Assembly (NCBI GenBank): GCA_023091735.1
Contig: JALKBU010000039.1
Location: forward strand, 1 to 64,000
Length of the DNA stretch: 64,000 bases
Source: Trichomonas tenax
Lineage: Eukaryota > Parabasalia > Trichomonadida > Trichomonadidae
Reading direction: 5' to 3'
Shown here: positions 32,601 through 42,896 of the stretch, piece after piece
Numbering within the stretch: position 1 is the stretch's first letter
Layout: each line of letters opens with the position of its first letter
Notes under the pieces: model-generated
What the model was told of the DNA's origin: nothing
The model's database searches: none
Seen by the model: the letters and a program-made list of their open reading frames with translations, nothing else
Program-made: the position numbers and the translations under genes

Positions 32601-33924
32601 TTGGAACATCTGAATTCGGATATGTTAATTCGTATTTTGCGATAATGTCCTTTCCTGGGCCATTAAACTTGACAACATTCAAAGGAGTCCAATTCTTGAA
32701 CTCTCGCACCCACTGATCGAGTGTTGACAGTGGCGCGACAACAAGGAATGGTCCACGATCACCGATTCTATAAAGATCGAAAATAATATTCACTCCCTGA
32801 ACAGTTTTACCGAGACCCATTTCATCAGCCAAGATGCAGCTGCGGCGGTAATACCAGTTCTGGCGCAACCAGTTGATACCATCGATCTGATAATCACGGA
32901 GTTCTCGACCAGGGGGAAAAGTGGGCAAAGGATAGTCGTCACCGAATACTTTGAAGAGTTCTGGTCGAGGGATCGGTGGAGGAGGACGATTTTCGTATTC
33001 TGATATATCATTGTGGCGCTCGAACTCAGCAATTGCTTCATTATCATCAACATCGTCTTCCCATGTTGCTTCGTTGTAATCAAGGCCCTTCCACAGTACC
33101 AAATATTTTCCTTCCTCGTTTTGTGCGATGATTCTGTCGATTTCGCAGAAGTCTGTTGAATAACCTTTTTTATCAGGCAACATAAGCATATCAACTGAGT
33201 CACACTCGATCATCTGCTTGAGGCCAACCTGCTGCACCGTCTTTTTGAACTTATTGAGCAAGTTACGACCGTTTAAAGCAAGAATTTCTTCTTCATTCAT
33301 CCATTTGCAGTGTCTGTATGATTCGTTGGACATTTTGATGAAGTAAACAGGAGGATCTGTCTGTTTAGATGGAATTCCAATGATTCTTTCAATCCTGGGG
33401 CCTTTTGGTTCTTCTTTTTTCTTTTCCTCTTCATCCTCAGACTCGGAGGCCGAATGTTCCTCCTCCTCTTCCTCGAAGTATGATACGGACTTAGTTCTGC
33501 GCGGTTCCCGAGAGTAAGCAAGCCCTGCTTCGTCTTCTGAAGAATAAGAGTCCTCGTCCCAACCAGCGTCATCAGACTCTTCCGTAGAATACTCGTAGCT
33601 TACTTTTTTGCGTTTTCGTGGAGCTTTTTCTTCGAAGATTTCGGCATCATCGATGAATGACTTGTCAAAATTCTTTCTTGGCGCACGTTTGGTCTGTGTT
33701 GATGACTTCGGCTTCGACTGCTTTGTTTTTTTCTTCGAAGATTTGACACTTTCCCCGTTAAAATCGTCATCTTCGTCTTCGTCGAAGTCCTGAAAGTCCG
33801 AGGAATTGTCGTTGTCTTCGTCAGAGTTTTCGTTGTAAAAGCCCTTTGTGCGTGAATTCCGGCCGGAAGTACGGTGGAGTTGGCCGTCTTCGCCTTCTTC
33901 GTATTCGCCGAAGCCGGAATACAT
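29602..33924 (-). CDS. CHD1-type chromodomain SNF2 chromatin remodeler
   Basis: The 1440-residue protein opens with about 170 residues of acidic and basic low-complexity sequence. Tandem chromodomains follow (about 175-235 and 258-305, with YLVLWKGLDYNEATWED). The SNF2 motor starts near 343 (RDYQIDGINWL), with motif I DEMGLGKT at 367-374, motif II DEAH at 471-474, MTGTPIQNN at about 498-506 and CHRIGQ in the C-lobe. The last 500 residues include a SANT/SLIDE-like region (WSINRVQKCLTALRTYGFNHWG) and a CHCT-like end. This order is specific to CHD1, which spaces nucleosomes behind RNA polymerase II. Usual aromatic cage residues of the chromodomains were not checked. It is intact and one of the largest genes here. 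Confidence 0.93.
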   Translation of the reverse strand: MYSGFGEYEEGEDGQLHRTSGRNSRTKGFYNENSDEDNDNSSDFQDFDEDEDDDFNGESVKSSKKKTKQSKPKSSTQTKRAPRKNFDKSFIDDAEIFEEKAPRKRKKVSYEYSTEESDDAGWDEDSYSSEDEAGLAYSREPRRTKSVSYFEEEEEEHSASESEDEEEKKKEEPKGPRIERIIGIPSKQTDPPVYFIKMSNESYRHCKWMNEEEILALNGRNLLNKFKKTVQQVGLKQMIECDSVDMLMLPDKKGYSTDFCEIDRIIAQNEEGKYLVLWKGLDYNEATWEDDVDDNEAIAEFERHNDISEYENRPPPPIPRPELFKVFGDDYPLPTFPPGRELRDYQIDGINWLRQNWYYRRSCILADEMGLGKTVQGVNIIFDLYRIGDRGPFLVVAPLSTLDQWVREFKNWTPLNVVKFNGPGKDIIAKYELTYPNSDVPKFNVILTNKDILIKSEEIFMRFNWHYVIVDEAHDYKNDETKGYKFIEGLQKQNLLLMTGTPIQNNLRELWALLHLIDPVRFDSIDDFTNEYDTEKNPENVARLQDVLMPYMLRRKKGDVEKSIGKKEETIVNVELTRTQKMLYRSLIEQKIPELASTGNRGRVLPELPNLAMQLRKVCCHPFLIQDYESIIGDVLQDKTEEERLVMCSGKMVFVDKLLGKLHPMGKKVLIFSQFKKVLDLLAQFLDIRGYKYERIDGGSHGNDRQAKMDRFNDPNQDLFVFLLSTRAGGLGLNLTAADTVIIFDSDWNPQNDVQAQARCHRIGQTAEKVVVYRLITRDTYESEMFDRASKKLGLDQAILDRNANNESESKMDKKELELLIKKGAYYQLKDESYEESDKFTNQTIEQILDSRTRIFSSNAADSNSTFSKTNFNAEKDGSSGLDPNDPNFWKLINPTGTTQVYNSEIYVTKRKRSSTKRLYDDGDEEDDVTDWSINRVQKCLTALRTYGFNHWGPICNSTGLDLNTAKDGCSILLTKIFAGREKEMRKIAGDSFALNDNQKRLASSNKTFNNKEIKAKLQQPEKIIHALQQLHAIQMFEDGYANINDVKDSNDWDSSRDKDLLHAVWANGVGRWDTVLKDDKYFATGFLNEENKKAAVKRYKKLIDFIEAQISGKPPPQDRSSRSHHDKAPAKPHVDSAIEKLFKYLLKMGMPHESKIPKIKESTKLEDVENQIKRILKAAARAAEGKALKTEDKELEPLLSRHMAEQLNNNRKWMRDFKHFFKHEFNGHLELLKSVPQNQAFVPPFWSSTDHDFPLFKAIYFHGFYHLESISKKDPFNKLLPGDLSLLNHFLKNDVDVKKHAEYIMKLYKKQEDSSQPIALDESDREINLPKIVDDTTIESLGEGNFFLFKGSLCREGYSSVVNIDGQKYTCEILPGKKFSVNKKVSSTIEESFIAAGSSKGNSLLFGITRPVVMYWNQKVMQKEGVNIHEYKRKKFKLQ

Positions 33925-35849
33925 TATTGCAAAGCTTCTGTCACGTTTTTCATGCTTACGGTTATCGTTTTAAATTTTAAAATTTTGGGACTTTATTTTC
34001 GTTTTTTGAATATTCCTTGTTATGTATTTCATAAATACCGAATCAAAAATGGTGAATATTTCAAGGGGCCATATTTTTTGTAGGCATGAAATATTTTCAA
34101 AATATATATCAAAAATCATTTATTTTTGATTTTATTTCTATAAATAATTCATTTATAAAAAATCAAAATATATAAATTGATATTATTTTAATGAAATAAC
34201 AAAATGGCTGATTAATTTTATGTCAATTAGCTTTTTTTTGTTGAAATAGTATTTTGATTTGATTATTATAGTTGGATTTCCATATGATTGCATCTATATT
34301 CTTTTATCACAATGAGTTATAATTAACACATTATGTTGAATGATGATATTTATTGATTTGGTTTAGAATTTTACTCATAAGATATGAAAATAATTAGATA
34401 CCAACTTTTATTGTTACTATTCAATAGAAATTGATACGGGTCATTGTTGATCCTGGTATTATTGAATAATTTAGACAATTTAGTATCAATAGAAGATATA
34501 ACACATATCATATTGCTCTAATGGCTTGTTAGCAAGAACAAACATATAGGCAGCCAATTGAATTATGTTGACAATTATAAAATAGTATTATCTATTATGG
34601 TTGTCATCAAATTGAATCATTCAATGATTATAAATCGATTCCATATAGATATCGATGCACTATAAATGGAAATTATGAGTGCAATTAAAGTAAGAATGAT
34701 TTTATGTTTAAAACCAAGAAGAATATTTGAGATTAATATACTTAGATTACCAGATAATGAGGAATATCATAAATATATTGAATTTATGAGATGTATACAT
34801 AAACCATGCAGTTTGGTACAATCTTCAAAAGTTAAAAAATATTGAAAATATTATCATGATTATGCATGTTCGTACTCAATATTTCGGTTTCTTTGACAAA
34901 GCCATGAAAATCATCCTAGCAAATGATATGCATATTTTCAGTTTTTGATTCTATTTGATCAGCAATCAAATTAAAATAACCATTGATAAGCTTTTTGGTA
35001 GATTATTTGGAATATATAGATCACATGCGTCAAAGATCCAATGGAATAATGTCATAAAACCACTTGAATGAATTTCAATTTCGTTCCTTTATTTCGAGTT
35101 TTTGGCCAAAAAACTTCAAACTCAACTCCGTTCACACATCAAAAACCTACACTCGAACTACCACGATTTCTTTCAAATGTCAAAAAATCTGTACAGACGA
35201 TATTGAACTTAATGATCGCAGATATCGAATCTAAAGTTTTAGAGAAATCTATTTTGGAAGTGAAATTGAGAATTTGAGACCGATTCTTATTTCTTTTAAT
35301 GTATATTTATAATGGGGATCTGATTTAGGAAGATTTCACATCAATTCAGAATTCTCTCTGAACATGTAATAATGATTAAAAATATGCTGCAGAACGTAAA
35401 TATATTACCAATGAAACATTAGTCGATTTTAACCGAGGATTCATTTTGTGCAAAAATGTAAAATTTTTCTTCGAAATTGTAGCACAAAATGATGATTATA
35501 GACTGACCAAATTTAAATAAAATCAGAAAATTGTTAAAAGCTTTCTCTCAAAATTCAATGAATTATGAAAAGCCAACGAGTTTTCGGTCCACTTACAACA
35601 CTATGGCATAGAAAATCAATAACTTTTGAACTTAAAAATTTCAACCATTCAATTTATTTTTATTGTTTTATTGATGTATAAAATATGAAGAAGAGATTTA
35701 TCACATAAATATTTTCAGAGTTAGAAAATCGAGTGTTCTCAAATTTACTTTTCAGAACAATGTCAATTTTTTAAAAATGACTTTTCGTCCATTCTGATAT
35801 AATATTATATGTTTTCTTCCTAAATGGATATTTTTTCTTATAAAAAGTT
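33925..35849. other. Long intergenic region, possible gene relics
   Basis: About 1.9 kb. Around 34590-34700 and 35070-35520 the + strand gives broken protein-like text (for example YYGCHQIESFNDYKSIPYRY, and later KYITNETLVDFNRGF, with stops between), so decayed genes may lie here. Nothing can be assigned. Confidence 0.35.
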
Positions 35850-35854
35850 TCATT
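35850..35854 (+). promoter_or_regulatory. Initiator element (TCATT) before the pseudokinase gene
   Basis: TCATT matches the trichomonad initiator TCAYW; its A at 35852 would start transcription 9 nt before the ATG at 35861. Confidence 0.65.
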
Positions 35855-35860
35855 TTTATT

Positions 35861-36802
35861 ATGAATTATCGTGAATTTGAGTTCTTTAACAATCACGGAA
35901 TTTTGGTCGAAAAGGTTATTGCGCGCGGTGCGAATGGACTCATATACTTGGTTCATTCCAACCAGCAGCAGAAGAAATATGTAATTAAGCGATACCCTAA
36001 ACGTATCTTTAAAGATAAAGATCTTGATAACTTGGTTGCTATAAATAACGACAACCTGGTAAAGATCTATCAATACTATAAATATAACGACCAAGTCTAT
36101 CTACAAATGGAGTATTGTCCATCGAATTTAGAGCAGTTAATCTTAGAATCAGAGAATATAACACCTGAAGTCCTTAAGAACTATATCATGGACGTCGTAA
36201 CATGCGTTAAAACATGCCATGATAACGATGTTGCGATATCGGATTTTACTTTGAGCAACTTTTTAATAGACGAACAAGGAAAGATCAAGATCAACTTCTT
36301 GAGCCTTAAGCATATCATCCAAGATCTCCATAACTTTACGGGAGTTTGCTTGAAATCGATGAATTATTTCCTTCCTCCTGAAGTTTTGGACTTAACAGAC
36401 TACGATGAGATGTCATCTGACATATGGTCACTCGGATGCATCCTTTATTTCATGGCGACACATTGTTTACCGTTCGAATCAAAAGATATGAAATTCCTGA
36501 AGGAGAAAATCAAAGCCTGTGACTACTCAATCAATTTAGTTGAAGACCAGAATCTGAGAGACATAATTCAGAAGTGTCTTAAAGTTGATCCAATGTCACG
36601 TTCAACAGTTAACAATATTCTCAAGATGAGATACTTCGGAAGCATTGGAATGTCTAAGAGCAGAACACGTTTGACTCTTAAGTCCGAATGGCGTAATTCT
36701 GTCTGTTATATTAGAAGAAACATGACTTTCATTCAAACACGTGTCAAACGCGTTCTTCCCGTCGTTCCTAATCCCAACCGTTCTAGTGAGACGATGTTCT
36801 AA
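35861..36802 (+). CDS. Predicted protein pseudokinase
   Basis: The 313-residue protein has a kinase fold pattern: a Gly-loop-like ARGANGLIYLV (21-31), the VIKR Lys at 43, EYCPSNLEQL at the hinge, the catalytic loop ISDFTLSN (126-133), PPE at 172-174 and SDIWSLGCILYF (186-197). The HRD His-Arg pair is Ile-Ser with the Asp kept (D128), the Lys two residues later is Thr, and the DFG motif is NFL at 145-147, so the magnesium-binding Asp is missing. This predicts no or weak phosphotransfer. The C-terminal ~45 residues are basic. T. vaginalis has a very large kinome with many such members. A clean initiator supports that the gene is transcribed. Confidence 0.8.
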   Translation: MNYREFEFFNNHGILVEKVIARGANGLIYLVHSNQQQKKYVIKRYPKRIFKDKDLDNLVAINNDNLVKIYQYYKYNDQVYLQMEYCPSNLEQLILESENITPEVLKNYIMDVVTCVKTCHDNDVAISDFTLSNFLIDEQGKIKINFLSLKHIIQDLHNFTGVCLKSMNYFLPPEVLDLTDYDEMSSDIWSLGCILYFMATHCLPFESKDMKFLKEKIKACDYSINLVEDQNLRDIIQKCLKVDPMSRSTVNNILKMRYFGSIGMSKSRTRLTLKSEWRNSVCYIRRNMTFIQTRVKRVLPVVPNPNRSSETMF

Positions 36803-36999
36803 GCCTTTGTTCGTTGTTGTTTTTTTTGTTAAAAATTATTCTGTCTATCAATATATGTAATTTATTATTTGTTCTATGTGTCCATCTCCACTATGTGAAT
36901 TTAATACCATCGAATTACATATGAAAATTAAATAAACCAAATAAATACTTGAGCTTTAAATTTCTATAAAGTGACATTTCCGTTTAAAATTAAAAATAA

Positions 37000-39203
37000 A
37001 TGAATGCTGATAAAGAGATAATCGATGTTTCACTGTTGAAAATCAAATCTATTCATGACATCACTGTGCCGCATGTATTTGAGAATTATTACCAGAACGA
37101 AAGGATTATTAAAGAAGTTAATTCTGAAAATTTTTCTGATATTTCCGTAAAATTGATGCAACTGTTCAAAGCCAGTTCAAAATCAGAGCAATATTCAATT
37201 CTAGTAGATCTTATCAAATATTTAGAGACAATTCCGTATTCACTCATCAAATTTAAATTAGTTTCGCTCGTTATCGTTGAATACAAAGAAGAATTCAAAT
37301 TAAACAACTACAACTTGTACGTGAAATTTAGGGAATTGAATGTCTAGAATGTTAATTACTCAGAGGAATTGGACGATTATATAGATATCAAAGAGATCGA
37401 AGAAGAAACGCCCGAAATCTATTCTGAAAATGTTCAGAAAATTACAAATGGTGTTAATGTCCATGGTCTATTATCAAAAACATTATCAAATAATTGGATT
37501 CAAACATTGAAGTTATTAATCATGTATCAGAAAGACAAGTTTTTAAAATATCAAAATTTTGCTTCTATGGCATTACAAACAGGCAACATAGAGATTGCCA
37601 ATATTCTTGCCACCAACAGCTTCAGTCTTGATTATTGCTTTAAGGCTGCAATTCAAAGCAATAATGAAGAAATTGTAGATTATCTGCTTCGAAATTACAA
37701 ATGCGAGAAATTTTCTGAAATTGGATGTTTCAATATCAAACTTTTAGAATTTTTTTCTTAGAAAACAACTTTGAAGTATCTATGGAATCAGTCATCGATC
37801 TTTTTGGCCAAATGGCATTCATTGATGGATTGAAGTACTTAAAGAGTTTTGAAATCAAAGAAAATCAAAAATGTTTTGGAATTAAATCAGTTTTCTTTAA
37901 AGTCACCAGAAGGGAAAATTATGAAGTTCTTAAAGAATTGATTGATCTTTATCCTAAGTTTGATGCTAAGCTATACTTTACTACAGATCATCCGATCCTT
38001 CTTGCAATACAAACGATGATTTCGAATCATTTAAGTTTTACGCCGATCTTGGTTTTATTGATTTTGAAACATCGATTCGAGTTCCGCCATGTTACTTTGA
38101 TTTGCAATGTACTCCACTGTCTTATGCAATTCAAATGGACCACATGAAAATTGTCAAGTTTTTGCTCGATCACGTCGCAAATCCTAATTTTGTTGCAGAT
38201 CGACCAAAATCTTTGCATATTTCATCATTGCAGGCATGCATGGAAGTGAAGTCAATTGAATATTTGAAACTCCTTGTTAGTTCTGGTGCTGACATATTCT
38301 GACGTTATGATCCAACATTGTATGATTCAGCAAAAGGCGATATTGATAAAATCGAGTATTTGATGGAACTTGGACTTGATCCAAAATTATCAAAAGATAA
38401 CACACTCTTGATTGCAGCTGCTAAGAATAATCGTATCGATATCCTCAAAAAGTTAGTTTGAATGGGCATTCCACTAGAAAACGAGGCATTAACACAAATC
38501 CTTGCTATATGAATATTAAACATTGATTTCAGTCTGCAATTCATGCAGTGTTGAAGTTCTTCAGTATTTTGCAGATATGAAATGTAACTTCAATGCATGT
38601 ATGCCCAATGAGCATCATGTACACTATACTCCATTCGATTGTGCTTTGTTAAGTTGCAATCTCGAAAACGTGAAATTCATCGAACAACAAGGAGGCGAGT
38701 ATTCTGATGTTTACTTTGAAAAACATGCTCTTCGACATGGTAGTGCAGAGTTTGTTCAGCACATTTTAGACACAGTCGAAGTTGATGAAGAAAATCTTTA
38801 CTTTCATGAAGCAGCTTTAGATCCAAAAGGAATCAGATACAGAAACTTCGACCTCGTTTGCAAGAAGCACCCAATTTCAGAATTCGAATCAAGTGGTCAG
38901 CTCTGGTTGATGACACAATGCGGTTTGAATCCATCAGAAAGAGGAGATTGCTCTTGTTCTCCTTTGGATTATTTTGTGTATCGTAATAATATTTACGCTG
39001 TTAAAACTTTCTATGAACTTCCAAATGTGAATCCGAACTGTTTAACAAAAAGCAACATAACACTTCTTTTTATTGCATCAAGTGATGATATTGCAGAGTA
39101 TCTTATTAAAAAGAAAAAAGTTAATGTGGGAAAGAGAGTAATAGATGTTGCCAAATCTGAACGAATGAAGAAACTTCTTCTCGACAATGGTGCAAAGGAA
39201 TAA
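37000..39203 (+). pseudogene. Ankyrin-repeat protein (DUF3447-type) with several stops and frame changes
   Basis: It starts intact at the ATG 37000 with the N-terminal helical domain usual for this family. A TAG at 37345-37347 interrupts it, and the same frame continues (EELDDYIDIKEIEEETPEIY) into ankyrin repeats. A frame change follows near 37740 and another near 38110. Then come TGA codons near 38300, 38458, 38510 and 38548 within recognisable repeat text (DNTLLIAAAKNNRIDILKKL). The last open piece (38523-39203) ends LLLDNGAKE and is paralogous to the ankyrin pseudogene at 12.8-13.8 kb. Ankyrin proteins are among the largest families in this lineage. No single product can come from this locus. 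Confidence 0.8.
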
Positions 39204-39302
39204 AATGAAGATATATCACACAGATTTTATGTTTTCATGATAAACTTCTTTGTATTTTCAGTCAAAGTTTATTATATTCGGTAAGTAATAACAACAATCG
39301 AC

Positions 39303-39515
39303 ATTGATTCAAAGAAAGAAAAATATTCATGTGAATAGAACATCGACGAAAACAAAAGTTTTCTTTGAAAGTAATTGGAAAGAAATGCCACAAAATACAA
39401 AAATTGATTGCAAATTCGTCATCACTTCATTCGAGCAAATGCCATCCAAATAGCAAATAATCCCGACAATACTAAACACGATCCAAAACTTAATTGTTGA
39501 CGTGCAATTAAATCA
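39303..39515 (+). pseudogene. Fragment duplicated from the DUF4838 gene (upstream ghost)
   Basis: This stretch is similar to about 41991-42235 inside the intact DUF4838 gene downstream: shared GTGAATAGAACATCG, AAAACAAAAGTTTTCTTTG and GACAATACTAAACACGAT, with substitutions and a deletion of about 30 nt near its start. It is in the same orientation. It is a decayed piece of a tandem paralogue, not a functional exon. Confidence 0.8.
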
Positions 39516-39650
39516 TGAAAAACAAAAAATCAATATCAAACATACATCGGAGAGACCAAATTGAGTAAATATATATGCTAGTGATTTATAATTACTTGAT
39601 TCATCATAAAGGAAAAATTGTTAAAAGTGCAACGTCTGACAATAATTCAA

Positions 39651-42600
39651 ATGCTTTCATTTTTATTCTTATTTGCGGCCACAAAAGAATTTGTTATTTC
39701 GCAGCGAAACTCAACATCTGAGTACAAGATCATGGTGCCCTACAGGGAACGATGGGACGTTGATCCATGGTGGAAGGGAGCAGCAACTGAATTTCGAGAT
39801 TCGATAAAAAAGATCACAAATGAGACTTTGGAGATTATCGATGACACCAAAAACATCACAGAAAAACTTATCGTCATTGGTCCTACGAAAATTTCACCAG
39901 TTTTCTCAATTAAAAATCTCGAATATGAAAAAGATGCATTTGAATACTTCATTAAAGGCTCAAACATATTCATATTGGGCACGAGAAGAGGTGCTACAGC
40001 AGCAGTTTTGGATATTATGGAGAAATATGGAAAATGCCGTTTTTATTCATCATGGATGCACATTTATCCACAAGCGGACAAATTTGCTGTTCCTGGTGAT
40101 ATGAGCTTCAAATCCTATGCATTTACTCTATATAGAGAACCTCATACAACAGATTATTTATATAATCAAAAACAATGCTATCGCGGACGCGCGAATGGCG
40201 ATTGTGGCCTTTGGGGATCATATGGACTCAGTGTTAGTCAATTCGGATGCTGCCACACGTTCCATATATTCATGCCTCCAAGCGAATACCCCATCGACAA
40301 ATACCCCGAGCAGTGGTCTTATCAGCCTAATTATGGACGTCATTATGGCGCTCCTTGTTTGTCAAATGAGCAAACATATCAAATCGTTTTGAAGAACGTC
40401 ATGAAAATAATTGAAGATCGCAAACAGCCATATTACGTCGAAGTCAGTCAACTTGACAATGGAATGGTTTGCTTTTGCGAAAGATGTATGGAGAAATATC
40501 ACAAATATGGAGATTCGCATGCAGGTGTTCTTGTCGAATTTTTGAACCGAATTGCTGAAGAAGTTGCCAAAAAGTATGATAATGTATACATTAGGACGCT
40601 TGCATTCGGTCCAACACTGAAGCCTCCCGAGGGAATCAAAGTTCATAAAAATGTTGCGATAAGAGTTGCTCCGATTGAGATTGATCTCATGCATCCTTTC
40701 GAAAATTCCTATACCAAAATCAATAAGCAGTTCCTCAAGTATCTTAAGAAGTGGTCAAGTATCACTTCCCATCTTGCTATATGGGACTATACAATCAACT
40801 TCATTAATCCACTTGGTTTCCATCCGAATTATCATGTTATTGCTCCAAATCTTAAGTCATATGCAAAATATAACATGAAACATTATCTCGGACAAGGAAT
40901 AGATGGTTTTGCTGTTCAAAACGGCTCTTGGATCCTTATGTATCACGCTGATATGTCTGAATACAAAGACTATTTCGTCCAGAAGCTGTTATGGAATCCA
41001 CTTGAAAACGCAGAGTGGATCAAAGATGATTTCTTGTATGGATATTATGGTCCTTCGGCAGCTCCATATGTCAAACAAATTTTGGACGAAGTCGAATTCA
41101 TGATGATGCATGATTACGAAAATGTTTCATTCATTGGTTGCCATTATGGCCCAAAGCCACCATTCCTTCCTGATGAATACATTGATCATGCTAAAAGACT
41201 ATGGGAGAAGGCAATTCTTGCATCAAAGAAAGACAATAATCCTGTTTTTACTTTCAATTGCGAAATGAGTCAATTGGGTTCTCTTTATGCACATTTCATG
41301 CAAAATTCAGGTTTTGAAATGCATCCATATCTTAAAGAAAATGTAATCGACACTGGTGCACCAAAAGATGTGAAAGATTCTGCAGAGAAAATTCTCGCGA
41401 GATGTCCAGAGCTTCCAAAAGTCAACGAAATAACAAAAGGAATTTGCATATTCCGTGGAAATCGGATGAATGAACAATCACTAAGGAAGCTTATATCAGG
41501 ATTTGCTTATGATGTTCCTGCAACAATAATTCAGTCCGGTCCAATCAAAGCTTCTTCTGCTGAAAAAGTTTATTACGGAAGGGTGACTTCATTATCGAAG
41601 AATAATGTTGAATTTTTATATACTGATGAAGGCATTGATCATTTTTACACAGATTCTTCAAAGTTTGATGCACATCCAGGAATAGAATATTCCTTAAATC
41701 AATCGATTTCCACATCTACAGTATATCGATATGAAGATTCTGCAAAGGTTTTAACGAGAACTTACTCTGTTTCATCATCTTCTCTCAGTGTTAATTTTAA
41801 TATTGTTATGAAACATAATTCAACTCCTCAAAGATCAGTAATCCCAATGTGCTTCAATTTAGGCTCTGCAACGCACATTGCATATAAAATAGGTAACAAA
41901 TGGTCAGATCTTCAGTTACAAAATAACATGGAAGTTAATTATATCGGCAAGAAACTTTCTTCAACAGATTCACAAATTACAATAATGGATGTTGATTCAA
42001 AGAAAGGAGTAGATATTAGTATTCCGAATAATATCGATTTCTTCTTCATTCGTGTGAATAGAACATCGAAGAAAACAAAAGTTTTCTTTGTAAGTAATTG
42101 GAAAGATTCGCTGCAAAATACAAAAATCGATCATAAATTTGTCGTCACTCCATACGAACAAATTCCAAATGCACCACAAATAGCAAAGAAGCCTGACAAT
42201 ACTAAACACGATTCAAAACTCAAATATGGACGTGCAAAAGGTGATCAAATTGTTATTCCTTCATATTTCATTTCATATAAGAATGATACTAAGCATTTCC
42301 TTTCAGGAGACGTGGATTCGCCAACTGGAATGACAATGAAAATCTACCAAAAGTCAGGCTATGCATTCTGGTGGGAGCCACAAAGCACAAATCCATATGT
42401 CATCTTCACAGACAAAACATACAATGTCACATTCAATTTGAAGTGTGAAGAAAAAGGAGAAGATCCTAAAAAGTCCAGTGGATTCTATGGCTATGAATAC
42501 AAAAAAGGAACACACCACCACTTTGTTAATAATGATTCATTCAATGGAAGTCAGTACCGCATGTTCGGTCTCGAGTGGTATGTTCAGGAAGGATCAGGAG

Positions 42601-42896
42601 GATATGTCGGCAATCGAGAGGATTGCAAATATCTTAATTTTGAGTCTGCAGTTTTCACTGTTCCTGAAAACATCAATGATTCATATACTCCAAAGTCGTG
42701 GCCAGAAGAAGATCTCCCAAAGATGGAAGAGGTCCGATGGGAAGATTATTCTCATGAATATTGGACTCCAGAGATCCCTCCAAGATTATATATTGGTGCA
42801 TTCGTGATTTTAGGACTCACAATCATTGCAATTATTTCGATAACCATTGCAATTTTTGTTCAGAAGTTCTGCCATAAGAAAGAAAACGATCCATAA
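39651..42896 (+). CDS. DUF4838 surface protein (glycosidase-like), membrane-anchored
   Basis: From the ATG at 39651 the product is 1081 residues. It has a signal peptide (MLSFLFLFAATKEFV), an N-terminal hydrolase-associated domain with LGTRRGATAAVLDIMEKYG, and a DUF4838 domain (about 250-520) with VEVSQLDNGMVCFCERC, YIRTLAFGP, HLAIWDYT and WILMYHADMSEYKDYFV. Beta-rich C-terminal regions follow, then one transmembrane helix near the end (IGAFVILGLTIIAIISITIA) and a short basic tail. DUF4838 proteins are mostly bacterial and related to alpha-glucuronidase-type glycosidases, so carbohydrate breakdown or binding at the cell surface is plausible; the catalytic residues cannot be named with certainty. 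A TTG-led extension upstream of the ATG was rejected as it would precede the signal peptide. Decayed copies of parts of this gene lie on both sides. Confidence 0.8.
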   Translation: MLSFLFLFAATKEFVISQRNSTSEYKIMVPYRERWDVDPWWKGAATEFRDSIKKITNETLEIIDDTKNITEKLIVIGPTKISPVFSIKNLEYEKDAFEYFIKGSNIFILGTRRGATAAVLDIMEKYGKCRFYSSWMHIYPQADKFAVPGDMSFKSYAFTLYREPHTTDYLYNQKQCYRGRANGDCGLWGSYGLSVSQFGCCHTFHIFMPPSEYPIDKYPEQWSYQPNYGRHYGAPCLSNEQTYQIVLKNVMKIIEDRKQPYYVEVSQLDNGMVCFCERCMEKYHKYGDSHAGVLVEFLNRIAEEVAKKYDNVYIRTLAFGPTLKPPEGIKVHKNVAIRVAPIEIDLMHPFENSYTKINKQFLKYLKKWSSITSHLAIWDYTINFINPLGFHPNYHVIAPNLKSYAKYNMKHYLGQGIDGFAVQNGSWILMYHADMSEYKDYFVQKLLWNPLENAEWIKDDFLYGYYGPSAAPYVKQILDEVEFMMMHDYENVSFIGCHYGPKPPFLPDEYIDHAKRLWEKAILASKKDNNPVFTFNCEMSQLGSLYAHFMQNSGFEMHPYLKENVIDTGAPKDVKDSAEKILARCPELPKVNEITKGICIFRGNRMNEQSLRKLISGFAYDVPATIIQSGPIKASSAEKVYYGRVTSLSKNNVEFLYTDEGIDHFYTDSSKFDAHPGIEYSLNQSISTSTVYRYEDSAKVLTRTYSVSSSSLSVNFNIVMKHNSTPQRSVIPMCFNLGSATHIAYKIGNKWSDLQLQNNMEVNYIGKKLSSTDSQITIMDVDSKKGVDISIPNNIDFFFIRVNRTSKKTKVFFVSNWKDSLQNTKIDHKFVVTPYEQIPNAPQIAKKPDNTKHDSKLKYGRAKGDQIVIPSYFISYKNDTKHFLSGDVDSPTGMTMKIYQKSGYAFWWEPQSTNPYVIFTDKTYNVTFNLKCEEKGEDPKKSSGFYGYEYKKGTHHHFVNNDSFNGSQYRMFGLEWYVQEGSGGYVGNREDCKYLNFESAVFTVPENINDSYTPKSWPEEDLPKMEEVRWEDYSHEYWTPEIPPRLYIGAFVILGLTIIAIISITIAIFVQKFCHKKENDP

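Noticed and set aside
29627..33880. Many open stretches opposite or out of frame with the CHD1 gene
   Set aside because: They overlap a long, fully convincing coding sequence and have no family features; they are by-products of its codon bias.
38300..38550. Use of TGA as a Trp codon
   Set aside because: Several relics carry in-frame TGA where Trp would fit, but the intact genes here use TGG for Trp and TAA, TAG or TGA as ends. Frameshifts in the same relics point to decay.
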